Positions 1 through 7,992 of a stretch of DNA of 64,000 nucleotides are shown in pieces (the first letter of the stretch is position 1; every line of letters begins with the position of its first letter). The notes under the pieces are model-generated. The model was not told the DNA's origin. It ran no database searches and was given only the letters and a program-made list of their open reading frames with translations. Origin of the DNA: Halanaerobium sp. (lineage in GTDB: Bacteria; Bacillota; Halanaerobiia; Halanaerobiales; Halanaerobiaceae); the NCBI GenBank assembly GCA_018399955.1, contig JAGYNO010000004.1, positions 1 to 64,000 on the forward strand, given 5' to 3'. The translations under genes and the position numbers were made by a program.

Positions 1-26
1 TATTTAAAATAAAATATTTTATATAA

Positions 27-314
27 TTATAATATTAATTTATAACTATTAATCTCTGCTTCACCAGCAGAAATACTCTCAAGTTCAGGCAGCGCTTTTT
101 TAAAATGATCAGTTCCCATATGATCTTCTAATGCCTCTTTACTCTGCCATTCTTCTATAAAAGAAAATATTTGTGGATTATCAATATCCTGATAAAGCTC
201 ATAAGATAGATTGCCATCTTCTTCTCTTGTCTGGTCAATTAACTCCTTTGTAATAGATCTAACCTCATCAACTTTTTCTTTTTTAATTAAAAATTTTGCT
301 ACTACTTTAATCAT
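27..314 (-). CDS. antibiotic biosynthesis monooxygenase (ABM) domain protein, YgiN-like
   Basis: This 95-residue protein is a single dimeric alpha-beta barrel (ABM/quinol monooxygenase-like) domain. The family pattern is visible: an N-terminal strand MIKVVAKF, the helix with a VRSITKEL segment, the NLSYELYQD strand, the FIEEW strand and the MGTDHFKKALPEL helix. Members oxidise quinols or detoxify small aromatics, but many have no assigned substrate, so I give only the fold. The ATG is preceded by a GGGGGG ribosome-binding site at about 8 bases. It is the last gene of a probable three-gene unit with the nicotinate phosphoribosyltransferase gene (gap 38 bases). The family call is firm; the reaction is unknown. 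Confidence 0.8.
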   Translation of the reverse strand: MIKVVAKFLIKKEKVDEVRSITKELIDQTREEDGNLSYELYQDIDNPQIFSFIEEWQSKEALEDHMGTDHFKKALPELESISAGEAEINSYKLIL

Positions 315-352
315 ATTTATCCCCCCTCTTTTATTAAATTTTAATTGCTTAT

Positions 353-1774
353 TTAACTATTTTCATTTAATAGTTTTCTTTTCAATTCAAATAGTTTATC
401 TGATAAATCTACTTTCATTATATGAGGATTGGTTAACCTTTTATATTCTTCCGATAAAGTTTTCTTCTCTATATCTGCATATTCTTTGATTTGATTGACT
501 GTTGGAGAATTATAAACTCGTTTTCCATCTTTAAAAATAGGCTGCATCATTTCTCTTAATTTATAACTTCCTTCTTCAAGAGTTGTAGTCTTCCAAGAGT
601 CTCTTGAATCAAAAAGAGTTAAAGGGCCATTTTCTTTGATATCTTCATCTTGAAATGCAATCAAATCTGCCCTGATCTTCATTGTGTCTTTATCATAAAT
701 TCTAATTAACTTTTTGTTTCCTGGATTTGTTACTTTATCAATATTATCAGATATTTTAATTTTTGCTTTATCATTATATTCACTCATTTTATAGACGGCT
801 CCAAAAGCTGGACAGCCGTGTGAAGTTATAAGTTTGGTACCAACTCCATAAAGATCTATTTGAGCTCCCTGAATATTTAAAGAAGTAATTATATCTTCAT
901 CAAGATCACTAGAAGCAACAATTACCGCATCTTCCATACCTGCATCATCTAAGATTTTTCTGGATTCTTTAGAAAGATAAGCTAGATCTCCACTGTCTAA
1001 TCTAATTCCATAGAGATCAGGATCTATCCCCTGTTCTTTCATTTCTTTAAAAACTTTTACAGCATTAGGAACACCGGATTCAAGAGTATCATAAGTATCT
1101 ACTAATAATATACAGCTATTTGGAAAATTATCTGCATAAGTTCGAAATGCTTCAAGTTCACTTTCAAAGCTCATAATCCAACTGTGGGCATGAGTTCCAC
1201 TTACATTAACTCCAAACTTTTTACCGGTTAAAACATTAGAAGTACCACTACAACCACCAATAACTGCAGCTCTTGCTCCCAGTGTTCCAGCATCTGGGCC
1301 ATGAGCCCTGCGTAGTCCAAATTCGAGTACTTTTTTCCCCTGAGCAGCTTCTGTAATTCTAGCTGCTTTTGTAGCAATTAATGACTGGTGATTTATAAAA
1401 TTCAAAAGAGGTGTTTCTAATAATTGTGCTTCCAGAATAGGTGCCTCAATCTTCATCATTGGTTCTTTAGGAAAAACAACGCTCCCTTCTGGCACTGAAT
1501 AAATGTCTCCAGTAAACTTGAAGTTCCTAAGATAATCTAAAAAAGATTTATCAAAACCCTGATCTTTTAAATAAGAAATATCATCTTCTTTAAAATCTAG
1601 ATTTTTAATAAATTCAATAACTTGTTCTAAACCAGCAAAAATAGCGTAGCCATTATTACAGGGATTAGTTCTATAAAAAAGATCAAAAACAGCATTTTCA
1701 TCTTTGCCTTTTTTAAAATATCCCTGGGCCATCGTTAACTGATAAAAATCAGTTAATAGATTCAAATTTCTCAT
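353..1774 (-). CDS. pncB: nicotinate phosphoribosyltransferase
   Basis: Joins nicotinate to PRPP with ATP coupling to make nicotinate mononucleotide, the salvage entry to NAD. Family signatures are clear: an N-terminal LLTDFYQLTMAQGYF segment, an RRAHGPDAG motif at about residues 155-163, and GTHAHSW at about 193-199, whose histidine lies in the phosphorylation/active-site loop. At 473 residues it matches the longer Firmicute PncB type. The open frame extends upstream to a GTG, but the GGGAAGG ribosome-binding site sits 8 bases before the ATG at 1774, so I choose that. It follows the small membrane protein gene by about 45 bases and probably shares its transcript. Confidence 0.95.
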   Translation of the reverse strand: MRNLNLLTDFYQLTMAQGYFKKGKDENAVFDLFYRTNPCNNGYAIFAGLEQVIEFIKNLDFKEDDISYLKDQGFDKSFLDYLRNFKFTGDIYSVPEGSVVFPKEPMMKIEAPILEAQLLETPLLNFINHQSLIATKAARITEAAQGKKVLEFGLRRAHGPDAGTLGARAAVIGGCSGTSNVLTGKKFGVNVSGTHAHSWIMSFESELEAFRTYADNFPNSCILLVDTYDTLESGVPNAVKVFKEMKEQGIDPDLYGIRLDSGDLAYLSKESRKILDDAGMEDAVIVASSDLDEDIITSLNIQGAQIDLYGVGTKLITSHGCPAFGAVYKMSEYNDKAKIKISDNIDKVTNPGNKKLIRIYDKDTMKIRADLIAFQDEDIKENGPLTLFDSRDSWKTTTLEEGSYKLREMMQPIFKDGKRVYNSPTVNQIKEYADIEKKTLSEEYKRLTNPHIMKVDLSDKLFELKRKLLNENS

Positions 1775-1819
1775 AAGCTGCACCTTCCCATATTTAAATA
1801 AGTGATTTTTTATCTATCT

Positions 1820-2353
1820 TTATTTCAAAGCGATATCGGCCTGGTACCATTTAATAAACTCTTCTACAAAATCTTCCGGTAAGAGTTCAAGGTAGATAAC
1901 TAGATCATCTTCCATAGTTTCTGCATCATAATCGATCACAAACTTCCTGCCTGCCATCTGATAAAGTTTGTCATCAATTTCCTTTAATCTTCTTTCATGT
2001 GGAACTTCTATATCCTCACCTCTTAAAGTTCTAAAAACTATTTTATTAATATCTCCTCTATTTACTACTTTATAATCCAAATGATTATTTCCTTTTATTA
2101 TAATAGTTCTATTTGTTAAAATAACCTGTTTTTCCCAGGTTTTATAAGTGCTGATTATGATAGGTAAAGAATCAAAAACAAATAACAATCCAGCAGAAAT
2201 ATAAACTAAATAAATTAGTAGTTTTTGATAAAAACCTATTACCGGATAAAAAAATTGAATTAAAATACCACCCAATATTATTCCAATTGGAGTATATAAT
2301 CTTTCTAAAAATTTATATTTATTATATTCAAATATATCTTCCATATTATCCAT
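1820..2353 (-). CDS. small membrane protein with two TM helices and a PH-like cytosolic domain
   Basis: I do not recognise a specific family. The 177-residue protein has a short charged N-terminus, two hydrophobic segments at about residues 20-38 and 43-68, then a soluble part that starts with a strand pattern (QVILTNRTIIIKGN) resembling bacterial PH-like (bPH2/YdbS-type) domains and ends in an acidic helix. It probably anchors to the inner membrane with the soluble part inside. Two ATGs compete (2353 and 2344); the GGGGG tract directly abuts the first, so the second is also possible. It heads a unit with pncB. Confidence 0.6.
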   Translation of the reverse strand: MDNMEDIFEYNKYKFLERLYTPIGIILGGILIQFFYPVIGFYQKLLIYLVYISAGLLFVFDSLPIIISTYKTWEKQVILTNRTIIIKGNNHLDYKVVNRGDINKIVFRTLRGEDIEVPHERRLKEIDDKLYQMAGRKFVIDYDAETMEDDLVIYLELLPEDFVEEFIKWYQADIALK

Positions 2354-2502
2354 ACCCCCATTTCCTATAAAATATATCTTAATTATTTACTTAAATTATA
2401 AATATTGTTTTCCTTAATAATAAATTCAATATTGAAAACTATAATCCTGCACTGATAAGTAGTAATTTTTAAATAAGAATTGTTCTCTGAATTAAAATAC
2501 AA

Positions 2503-2540
2503 AGCAAAAAAAGACCGCCAGTCCTCAGACTGCCGATCTT
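2503..2540 (-). terminator. rho-independent terminator of the cobalamin adenosyltransferase gene (repeat copy 1)
   Basis: Read on the minus strand this is a 13-pair hairpin (AAGATCGGCAGTC / GACTGGCGGTCTT) with a TGAG loop, one G-G mismatch and one G-T wobble, followed by seven T. It lies about 100 bases past the stop of the adenosyltransferase gene. The same 38 bases recur without any change at 20527-20564 behind an unrelated gene. Confidence 0.85.
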
Positions 2541-2640
2541 TTTATAATAAAGTTTGATTATATATATCATATTATATATCTTATGAAGTAATTCCAGTCT
2601 GACTTTTTTAAAATAATTTCACCAGAAAAATTTGCTAAAA

Positions 2641-3153
2641 CTATTTCTCAATTCCAAGCCTGGCATCTATTCCTCTTGAATAATAATGCTTTATATTTTT
2701 CATTTCAGTTACAAGATCAGCATAATCTATCATTTTTTTATCTGCATAACGACCAGTAACTACAACTTCTATTTTATGATTCCTGAATTCTATGATTTCT
2801 AGCAAAGATTCTACAGAAAATAGCTCAAAATATACTGCAATATTAGCTTCATCTAAAATCACCAAATCATATTCTTCAGCTTTGAGTGCTTCAGCTGACT
2901 CTTTAAGCCCTTGTTCTGCTGCTTCTATATCCTTTTTCTTTGGTTTATCTATAATAAAACTGTCCAATCCATACTGTTTTACAGTTATTGCTTCAATTTT
3001 TGCCAAACTATTTAGCTCACTATATTTCATGCCTTTAGCAAATTGAGCAGCAAAAACTTTTTTTCCAGCACCCACAGCTCTTAAAGCAAGCCCAAGTGCT
3101 GCTGTAGTTTTTCCTTTACCATTCCCAGTATAAACATGCACCATACCACGCAT
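2641..3153 (-). CDS. cob(I)yrinic acid a,c-diamide / cob(I)alamin adenosyltransferase, CobA/BtuR/CobO family
   Basis: Transfers the 5'-deoxyadenosyl group of ATP to cob(I)alamin or a precursor corrinoid, making coenzyme B12. The 170-residue protein starts with the family P-loop GNGKGKTTAALG (about residues 10-21) and has LVILDEANIA (Walker B) near residue 98. The ATG has AGGAGG 6 bases upstream and a sigma-A promoter just before it. It stands alone but matters to the window: both the KamDE aminomutase and the PduCDE dehydratase need adenosylcobalamin, and a second, unrelated PduO-type adenosyltransferase sits in the microcompartment operon. Confidence 0.93.
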   Translation of the reverse strand: MRGMVHVYTGNGKGKTTAALGLALRAVGAGKKVFAAQFAKGMKYSELNSLAKIEAITVKQYGLDSFIIDKPKKKDIEAAEQGLKESAEALKAEEYDLVILDEANIAVYFELFSVESLLEIIEFRNHKIEVVVTGRYADKKMIDYADLVTEMKNIKHYYSRGIDARLGIEK

Positions 3154-3187
3154 ATAATTCCTCCTTAAGTAACTTAATTTTTATATC

Positions 3188-3217
3188 ATTATATAAAATA
3201 GCTGCTCTCTAGTACAA
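3188..3217 (-). promoter_or_regulatory. sigma-A promoter of the adenosyltransferase gene
   Basis: On the minus strand TTGTAC, 18 bases, then TATAAT. The -10 is perfect and lies about 35 bases before the start codon at 3153. Confidence 0.65.
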
Positions 3218-3262
3218 AAAAATAATTTTTTTAAAAAACTATACATTTACAAAGAAAAGTAA

Positions 3263-3268
3263 TATAAT
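3263..3268 (+). promoter_or_regulatory. probable -10 box for the small ORF at 3293
   Basis: TATAAT lies 24 bases before the start codon at 3293, with a weak -35 (TATACA at 3240-3245) at 17 bases. It is divergent from the adenosyltransferase promoter, about 70 bases apart. Confidence 0.45.
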
Positions 3269-3292
3269 GTAATTAGAGAGGGGATGAACATT

Positions 3293-3472
3293 ATGAAGAA
3301 AAACTGCATTACCTTAGAAGACCTCAAAAATGATAGAATTTATTACAAAAAGCAGATTAAAATGATTCATAACTTTCAGAATCCTGCTCATGAAGACATC
3401 GAAGAAATGCACATGTTTTACCATTATCTCAAGATAATAGATGATTATATCAGAGATTTAGAAAGTTCATAA
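3293..3472 (+). CDS. small conserved-looking hypothetical protein, 59 residues
   Basis: I do not recognise it. It is a short, charged, mostly helical protein (MKKNCITLEDL... ending RDLESS) with His/Met/Tyr-rich middle residues (NPAHEDIEEMHMFYHYL). The frame opens at an ATG at 3284 that touches the GAGAGGGG ribosome-binding site, so the ATG at 3293, 9 bases from that site, is the better start. It is one of the few plus-strand genes, is flanked by its own promoter, and is followed by a pseudoknot-like element with a T-run and a second hairpin terminator, which supports it being a real transcription unit. Confidence 0.6.
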   Translation: MKKNCITLEDLKNDRIYYKKQIKMIHNFQNPAHEDIEEMHMFYHYLKIIDDYIRDLESS

Positions 3473-3510
3473 TTCTAATCTCAAAAACTCAACAATTTAC
3501 TTATAACCCA

Positions 3511-3557
3511 ATTCAGCTTTGACGGAGCTGAATAAAATTAAAATCCGTCTATTTTTT
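3511..3557 (+). terminator. H-type pseudoknot followed by a T-run, behind the small ORF
   Basis: Stem 1 is ATTCAGCT (3511-3518) with AGCTGAAT (3526-3533). The loop bases GACGG (3521-3525) can pair with CCGTC (3545-3549), giving stem 2 across a 10-base A-rich linker, and TATTTTTTT follows at once. The second pairing alone (GACGGA with TCCGTC) would also make a hairpin ending on the T-run. Its position, 38 bases after the stop codon, suggests termination; a small regulatory RNA fold is possible. Confidence 0.5.
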
Positions 3558-3572
3558 TGCCCTAAAATAATT

Positions 3573-3603
3573 ACTCCCCTGAATAAATTTCAGAGGAGTT
3601 TTT
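3573..3603. terminator. terminator between the convergent small ORF and kdd
   Basis: ACTCCCCTGAA, loop TAAA, then TTCAGAGGAGT forms an 11-pair stem with one C-A mismatch, followed on the plus strand by TTTTTA. On the minus strand it lies 26 bases after the kdd stop codon with a poorer T-run, so it may end both convergent units, including the 14-kb lysine operon. Confidence 0.7.
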
Positions 3604-3629
3604 AGATTTTATGATTAATTTGGAAATTA

Positions 3630-4664
3630 TCAGGTATAAAGTCTTGTAAATATTTTTCTTAATTTTTTATTTTCACGCAGCAGTTCTAGAGATATTTCTG
3701 CATGATCTTTAGTATATCCATTTCCTACTATCATTTCTACATCTTTGCCAACACCTTCTGCACCTAATGCAGCCTTTGTAAAGCTAGTTGCCATACTGAA
3801 GAAATATATAATTGCATTATCCTTAGCTGCAAGAATAGATGCCATTTCTGTGTCAGGAATATTTACATTATTAATAACAATATCAGCCATCTCTCCATTT
3901 GTTGCATCTTCAACTAATTCCAAAACTTCAATTGGTTTTGTTGCATCACCCTGAAGCACCTGATCAGCTAATCCTAATTCTCTAATTCTGTCACAACTTT
4001 CCTGACTATGTCCCATTCCCATTACATTACCGGTAATTCCTGCTCTTTTTTTGGCTTCATGCAGACAAAGCATACCTGATTTCCCTCCAGCACCTATTAT
4101 AAGAACATTGTCACCTGGTTTTACAAGTTTTGCAGTTTGTGCTGCAGCACCTGCAACATCTAGTACAGCTAATGCAAGTGTATCTTCCATATCATCAGGC
4201 AGTTTAGCATAAATACCGCTTTCAAAAAGTACAGCCTTACCTTTAATTTTAACCTGGTCAATATCACTTTTAACTTCAATTATTTCGTCTATCCTTAAAG
4301 GAGTAAGTGAAAGAGATACAAGTGTGGCAATTCTATCTCCTACATTTAGATTTCTTTCTTTAAGCTTATCTCCTATTTTCTCTACTCGTCCAATAAGCAT
4401 ACCACCAGAACCAGTTACAGGATTATGATGTTTACCTCTTTTCTTAACTATCTCAAACATAATTTCTTTAATCTTATCTATATCTCCTGAAGCCTGTTCT
4501 TTTATCTGAGTAAAACTTGCAGAATCAATATTTAAAACTTGAACATCAATTAAAATTTCATTGTCATAAATCTCCATATCATTATCAATTTTTTCAGCTG
4601 GCTGAGGCAAAATACCCTCTGCTCCAATCACACGATGAGTACCATATTTGTTTCCTTTTTTCAT
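3630..4664 (-). CDS. kdd: L-erythro-3,5-diaminohexanoate dehydrogenase
   Basis: Oxidatively deaminates 3,5-diaminohexanoate, the product of the KamDE aminomutase, to 3-keto-5-aminohexanoate with NAD(P). The 344-residue protein has the Kdd N-terminus (KYGTHRVIGAEGILPQPAEKI), a long central part unlike zinc alcohol dehydrogenases, and a Rossmann motif IIGAGGKSG near residue 190. Homology tools often mislabel it as a zinc-type alcohol dehydrogenase; the neighbours Kce, Kal and KamDE settle the role. It is the last gene of the operon, 22 bases after the class III aminotransferase gene. Confidence 0.92.
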   Translation of the reverse strand: MKKGNKYGTHRVIGAEGILPQPAEKIDNDMEIYDNEILIDVQVLNIDSASFTQIKEQASGDIDKIKEIMFEIVKKRGKHHNPVTGSGGMLIGRVEKIGDKLKERNLNVGDRIATLVSLSLTPLRIDEIIEVKSDIDQVKIKGKAVLFESGIYAKLPDDMEDTLALAVLDVAGAAAQTAKLVKPGDNVLIIGAGGKSGMLCLHEAKKRAGITGNVMGMGHSQESCDRIRELGLADQVLQGDATKPIEVLELVEDATNGEMADIVINNVNIPDTEMASILAAKDNAIIYFFSMATSFTKAALGAEGVGKDVEMIVGNGYTKDHAEISLELLRENKKLRKIFTRLYT

Positions 4665-4686
4665 TAATAATTCACATCCTTATTTT

Positions 4687-5934
4687 TTAGTATTTTTTCT
4701 TTAAATATCTCAAACTATCTTCAACAGCATTAAGAGTATAAACAAGGTCTTCCTCAGTATGCCTGCTGCATATATAACCATGATGGTAAGGCTGCATAAA
4801 TACCTTATGTCTAATTAATTGAGCATAAAAATCACTTCTTTTTGATTTATATATATTTTCAGTATCTCTTTTAAAAGTAATGTAAGGCATTGGTGGAATC
4901 CCAGAGTATTCTGCTCCCACATCATATTTCTCAAGTATTTTTTTAAGCTGAATCTGAAAACGCCTGCCTTTATCCCATATTTCTGCTAAGACATCCTCTT
5001 TTTCCATTTTTTCAATTGTTTTTAATGCTGCAGCAAAAGAAAGACTGTTTGGAAAGAAAGTTGAAGAAACAAAAACATTTTCTTCTATTTCTTTCATTAT
5101 TTCTTTTTTACCAACTAATGCACCAATTGAATAACCATTTGCCATAGCTTTACCAAACAATGATAAATCAGGTGTAACCCCATAATATTGTTGAGCACCA
5201 CCTAAAGAAATTCTAAAACCGGTTCTTATCTCATCAAAAATTAACAGTGTATTATATTTTTTTGTTAATTCTCTAACTCCTTCTAGAAAACCAGGCTCTG
5301 GCTCTTCTATTTTATGTCCTAATGGATGGCCGATTGGAGTCAATATTACAGCAGCAGTTTCTCCACCATGCTGCTGCATTAGCTTTTCTAAACTCTGGAG
5401 ATTGTTATATTCAAATTCATATACATCTGCCTGAAGCTTTTCAGGTATCCCTCCTTTAACTTTTGAGCACCAGTAATGCCAGCCGTGATAACCACAGCGC
5501 ATAATTTTATTTTTACCTGTATAACTTCTGGCGGTTCTAACAGCAAGTGTAGCTGCTGAAGAACCTGTTTTTAAAAATACAGTCATTTCTGCTGATGGTA
5601 TAAGCTCAATTAATTTTTCGCTCAACCTATTCTGAATTGTTTGAGTTAAAGAAAAACAAAACCCCTTATTTTCAATCTGATCTATAACAGCTTTATCAAT
5701 TTCTTCTTCTCTATAACCAAAAATAATCGGCCCATAAGCACAAAGAAAATCAATATACTCATTACCATCAATATCAATTACTCGGCTTCCTTTACCTTTT
5801 TCAAAGTAGATAGGAAACTCATCTTCTACAAAATTATAGGGTCTTCTGATACCAAGTACTGCTCCTGGTGTTAAATTATTTGCCTTTTCTAATTCACTCA
5901 TACTGTTTTTTAAATTTAGTTTTTTAGTTTCCAA
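4687..5934 (-). CDS. class III PLP-dependent aminotransferase/aminomutase, glutamate-1-semialdehyde aminomutase-like
   Basis: The 415-residue protein has the fold type I class III pattern: PLP-phosphate loop TGSSAAT (about 123-129), the GYHGWHYW segment (148-155), the PLP pyridine-binding aspartate in FDEIRTGFR (233-241), and the Schiff-base lysine K262 in GKAMANGY. It is not a standard member of lysine-fermentation clusters; in those the radical-SAM enzyme KamA supplies beta-lysine. Its place between kce and kdd suggests it acts on lysine, beta-lysine or a pathway diamine, by moving or removing an amino group. The start is a TTG with AAAGGGG 8-9 bases before it. The family is sure; the substrate is not. 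Confidence 0.8.
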   Translation of the reverse strand: METKKLNLKNSMSELEKANNLTPGAVLGIRRPYNFVEDEFPIYFEKGKGSRVIDIDGNEYIDFLCAYGPIIFGYREEEIDKAVIDQIENKGFCFSLTQTIQNRLSEKLIELIPSAEMTVFLKTGSSAATLAVRTARSYTGKNKIMRCGYHGWHYWCSKVKGGIPEKLQADVYEFEYNNLQSLEKLMQQHGGETAAVILTPIGHPLGHKIEEPEPGFLEGVRELTKKYNTLLIFDEIRTGFRISLGGAQQYYGVTPDLSLFGKAMANGYSIGALVGKKEIMKEIEENVFVSSTFFPNSLSFAAALKTIEKMEKEDVLAEIWDKGRRFQIQLKKILEKYDVGAEYSGIPPMPYITFKRDTENIYKSKRSDFYAQLIRHKVFMQPYHHGYICSRHTEEDLVYTLNAVEDSLRYLKKKY

Positions 5935-6003
5935 TTAATTTAACCCCTTTTCAGATTAATTTTGAGCTCATATAATATTATTCTCATATTTAATACTTTG
6001 AAA

Positions 6004-6816
6004 TTAAATATCCAGAATTTCTCTTGCTTCATCTGGAGAAGCAGTTTCTCTACCAATTTCTTCAGCTAATCTGACAATTCTCTCCACCAGCTGGGCATTA
6101 CTCTCTGCTAAAACTCCCTTTTTATAATAGATATTATCTTCAAAACCAACTCTGACATGCCCCCCCATTAAGATTGCTTGAACAGCTATAGGAAGCTGAT
6201 GCCTGCCTACAGCTGCAGCTGTCCAACTCGCTTTATCAGGTAATAGTTCAACCATAAACATCAAGTTCTTTAAGGTGGCTGCTGTGGCTCCAGGTACTCC
6301 AAGAACTAGATCAAAATGAAGGTGTTCAGGTAGAAGATCTTCTTTATCAAGCTGTAGTGCATTATAAATATGGCCTAGTTCAAAACACTCAAGTTCAGGT
6401 AAAATATCATGTTTTTTCATTTCTTCTGCAAAATTACGCATTAGAGGAAGATCATTAACAAAAATATCATCTCCAAAATTAGTTGTACCACAGTCAAGAG
6501 TTGCCATTTCTGGCTTAAGATAAACTGGCTGTATCCTCTCCTGCCAGCTCATTCCTGCAGCACCTCCTGTTGAAGGTTGAATCACTGCATTAACACCTTT
6601 CTTTTTCATCTCAGAAATAACCTCAGCATATACATCTTTGTCCTGGGTTGGCAGGCCATCTTCATCACGCACATGCAGATGGATTATTGAAGCACCAGCT
6701 TTTTCTACTTGCAAAGCTTCTTCAGCCAGTTCTTCTGCTGTTATAGGTAGATTTGGATTATCTTCTTTAGTTACCTCTGCACCACAGATTGCCGCTGTTA
6801 TAATTAATTTATCCAA
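6004..6816 (-). CDS. kce: 3-keto-5-aminohexanoate cleavage enzyme
   Basis: Cleaves 3-keto-5-aminohexanoate with acetyl-CoA to acetoacetate and L-3-aminobutyryl-CoA. It is a zinc-dependent TIM-barrel (BKACE) enzyme; the signature IIHLHVRDEDGLPTQD holds the metal-binding histidine pair, and GHVRVGFEDN is the conserved C-terminal motif. The open frame runs further upstream into the kal gene, but a strong AGAGGAGG site stands 8 bases before a TTG at 6816, giving LDKLIITAAICGAEVTK, the normal N-terminus, and a 270-residue protein of the usual length. That TTG follows the kal stop codon by two bases, so the pair is translationally linked. Confidence 0.95.
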   Translation of the reverse strand: MDKLIITAAICGAEVTKEDNPNLPITAEELAEEALQVEKAGASIIHLHVRDEDGLPTQDKDVYAEVISEMKKKGVNAVIQPSTGGAAGMSWQERIQPVYLKPEMATLDCGTTNFGDDIFVNDLPLMRNFAEEMKKHDILPELECFELGHIYNALQLDKEDLLPEHLHFDLVLGVPGATAATLKNLMFMVELLPDKASWTAAAVGRHQLPIAVQAILMGGHVRVGFEDNIYYKKGVLAESNAQLVERIVRLAEEIGRETASPDEAREILDI

Positions 6817-6818
6817 AA

Positions 6819-7208
6819 CTATAACCTCCTCTGTCTTTCCTTTGGTACAACACATATACCTACTGCTTTTCCAACAAGTTGAGGGTCTTTAATCACTTTG
6901 GCTGCTGAATCAAATTCCGCATTTTTATCTGAAGTAATTACTTTTTTTGCTTCAAACTCCATCTTTCTCGATGTATTTCCAGTCTTTATTATTCTTCCTA
7001 TAACTTCAATATAATCTCCAACAAATACCGGAGCCAAAAATTCAACATTTTCATATGAGGCAAATAAGCCTTCATCACCATCATATCTTATAAGTAGTTC
7101 AGTTGCCGCATCTCCAAATAATTCAAGCATTCTTGCTCCATCAACCAGGTCACCTGCATAATGTGCATCATGTGATCCCATTCTTACACGCAGTATTACC
7201 TCTTCCAT
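6819..7208 (-). CDS. kal: 3-aminobutyryl-CoA ammonia-lyase
   Basis: Removes ammonia from L-3-aminobutyryl-CoA to form crotonyl-CoA. The 129-residue protein is a compact hot-dog-fold enzyme; [24 protein letters not shown] near the N-terminus is typical of Kal. The frame also has an ATG at 7217, but the AGGAG site abuts it, while the ATG at 7208 is 9 bases away, so [11 protein letters not shown] is taken as the start. It lies between kamE (52 bases upstream) and kce (two bases downstream). Confidence 0.95.
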   Translation of the reverse strand: MEEVILRVRMGSHDAHYAGDLVDGARMLELFGDAATELLIRYDGDEGLFASYENVEFLAPVFVGDYIEVIGRIIKTGNTSRKMEFEAKKVITSDKNAEFDSAAKVIKDPQLVGKAVGICVVPKERQRRL

Positions 7209-7260
7209 AATAGACATCTCCTTTTATAAGTTAATACTTTATATTAATTAAACAATCCTA

Positions 7261-7992
7261 TTATCTCTGCTCTTCTGCAATTTTTTGAACAATATAAGAA
7301 GCAACATCTGGTGGAGTAGTACCACTCCCAAATCCAGCATCAAAGCCAAGTTCTAGTGCAAGATCATGACTTATCCTTGGACCACCAACTATTAACAAAA
7401 ATCTTTCCCTGAGTTTTTCAGCTTCAAGGAGTTCTACAAGTTCAGTTAAATTATTTATATGAACCCCTTTTTGAGTCACAACCTGTGATACCAATATTGC
7501 ATCTGCATTTACTTCAAGTCCTTTTTTTATTAAATCTTCATTTGGGACCTGGCTTCCGAGATTATATGCATTTATTTCTGGATATCTTTCCAGCCCATAT
7601 TCTCCAGCATATCCTTTCATATTCATTATTGCATCAAGTCCAACTGTGTGAGCATCAAAACCTGTACAGGCACCAACAACATTTATCTTTCTTCCTATTT
7701 TCTCTTTAATAAAGTTATTAATTTCATAGTAAGTCATTGTTTCTGTCTCAACTTTTGCTACTTCAATTTTATCGAGATCAACTGAATTTTCTGATTTAGC
7801 ATAGACCACAAAAAAACTAAATCCCTCACCAAGGTCTTGCATATAAACAACATCTACTTCTTTAAGCCCCATTTTTTGAGCAAATCTTCTCGCTGCTTCC
7901 TTAGTTTCAGGACCTGCGTCTGCAGGAAGAGTAAAGCTCAGCTGTATTTTTCCATCGTTTTGTGTATCTCCATAAGGTCTAATTTTATTCAT
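7261..7992 (-). CDS. kamE: beta-lysine 5,6-aminomutase, small (beta) subunit
   Basis: B12- and PLP-binding subunit of the radical enzyme that moves the terminal amino group of beta-lysine (or D-lysine) from C6 to C5. A Rossmann-like cobalamin domain carries the DxHxxG base-off motif at D113-H115-G118, with H115 the cobalt ligand. K126, 11 residues on in MNMKGYAGEYGLERY, matches the PLP-binding lysine of the Clostridium sticklandii enzyme by spacing. The GGP and SGT motifs near the C-terminus complete the B12 pocket. Its ATG overlaps the end of kamD by 8 bases, as expected for tightly coupled subunits. Confidence 0.95.
   Translation of the reverse strand: MNKIRPYGDTQNDGKIQLSFTLPADAGPETKEAARRFAQKMGLKEVDVVYMQDLGEGFSFFVVYAKSENSVDLDKIEVAKVETETMTYYEINNFIKEKIGRKINVVGACTGFDAHTVGLDAIMNMKGYAGEYGLERYPEINAYNLGSQVPNEDLIKKGLEVNADAILVSQVVTQKGVHINNLTELVELLEAEKLRERFLLIVGGPRISHDLALELGFDAGFGSGTTPPDVASYIVQKIAEEQR

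Noticed and set aside
1-26. Palindromic AT-rich tract at the left end as a terminator for the ABM gene
   Set aside because: The AAAATATTTT pairing is only A-T, too weak and expected by chance in such AT-rich sequence.
3630-4664. Annotation as zinc alcohol dehydrogenase
   Set aside because: The N-terminal and central sequence are those of Kdd and the zinc-ligand pattern of alcohol dehydrogenases is not visible; neighbours are Kce, Kal and KamDE.
4687-5934. Reading this gene as hemL for tetrapyrrole synthesis
   Set aside because: No other heme or tetrapyrrole gene is near, the glutamate-1-semialdehyde motifs are only partly kept (GKAMANGY instead of the GGG-type segment), and it is embedded in the lysine operon.
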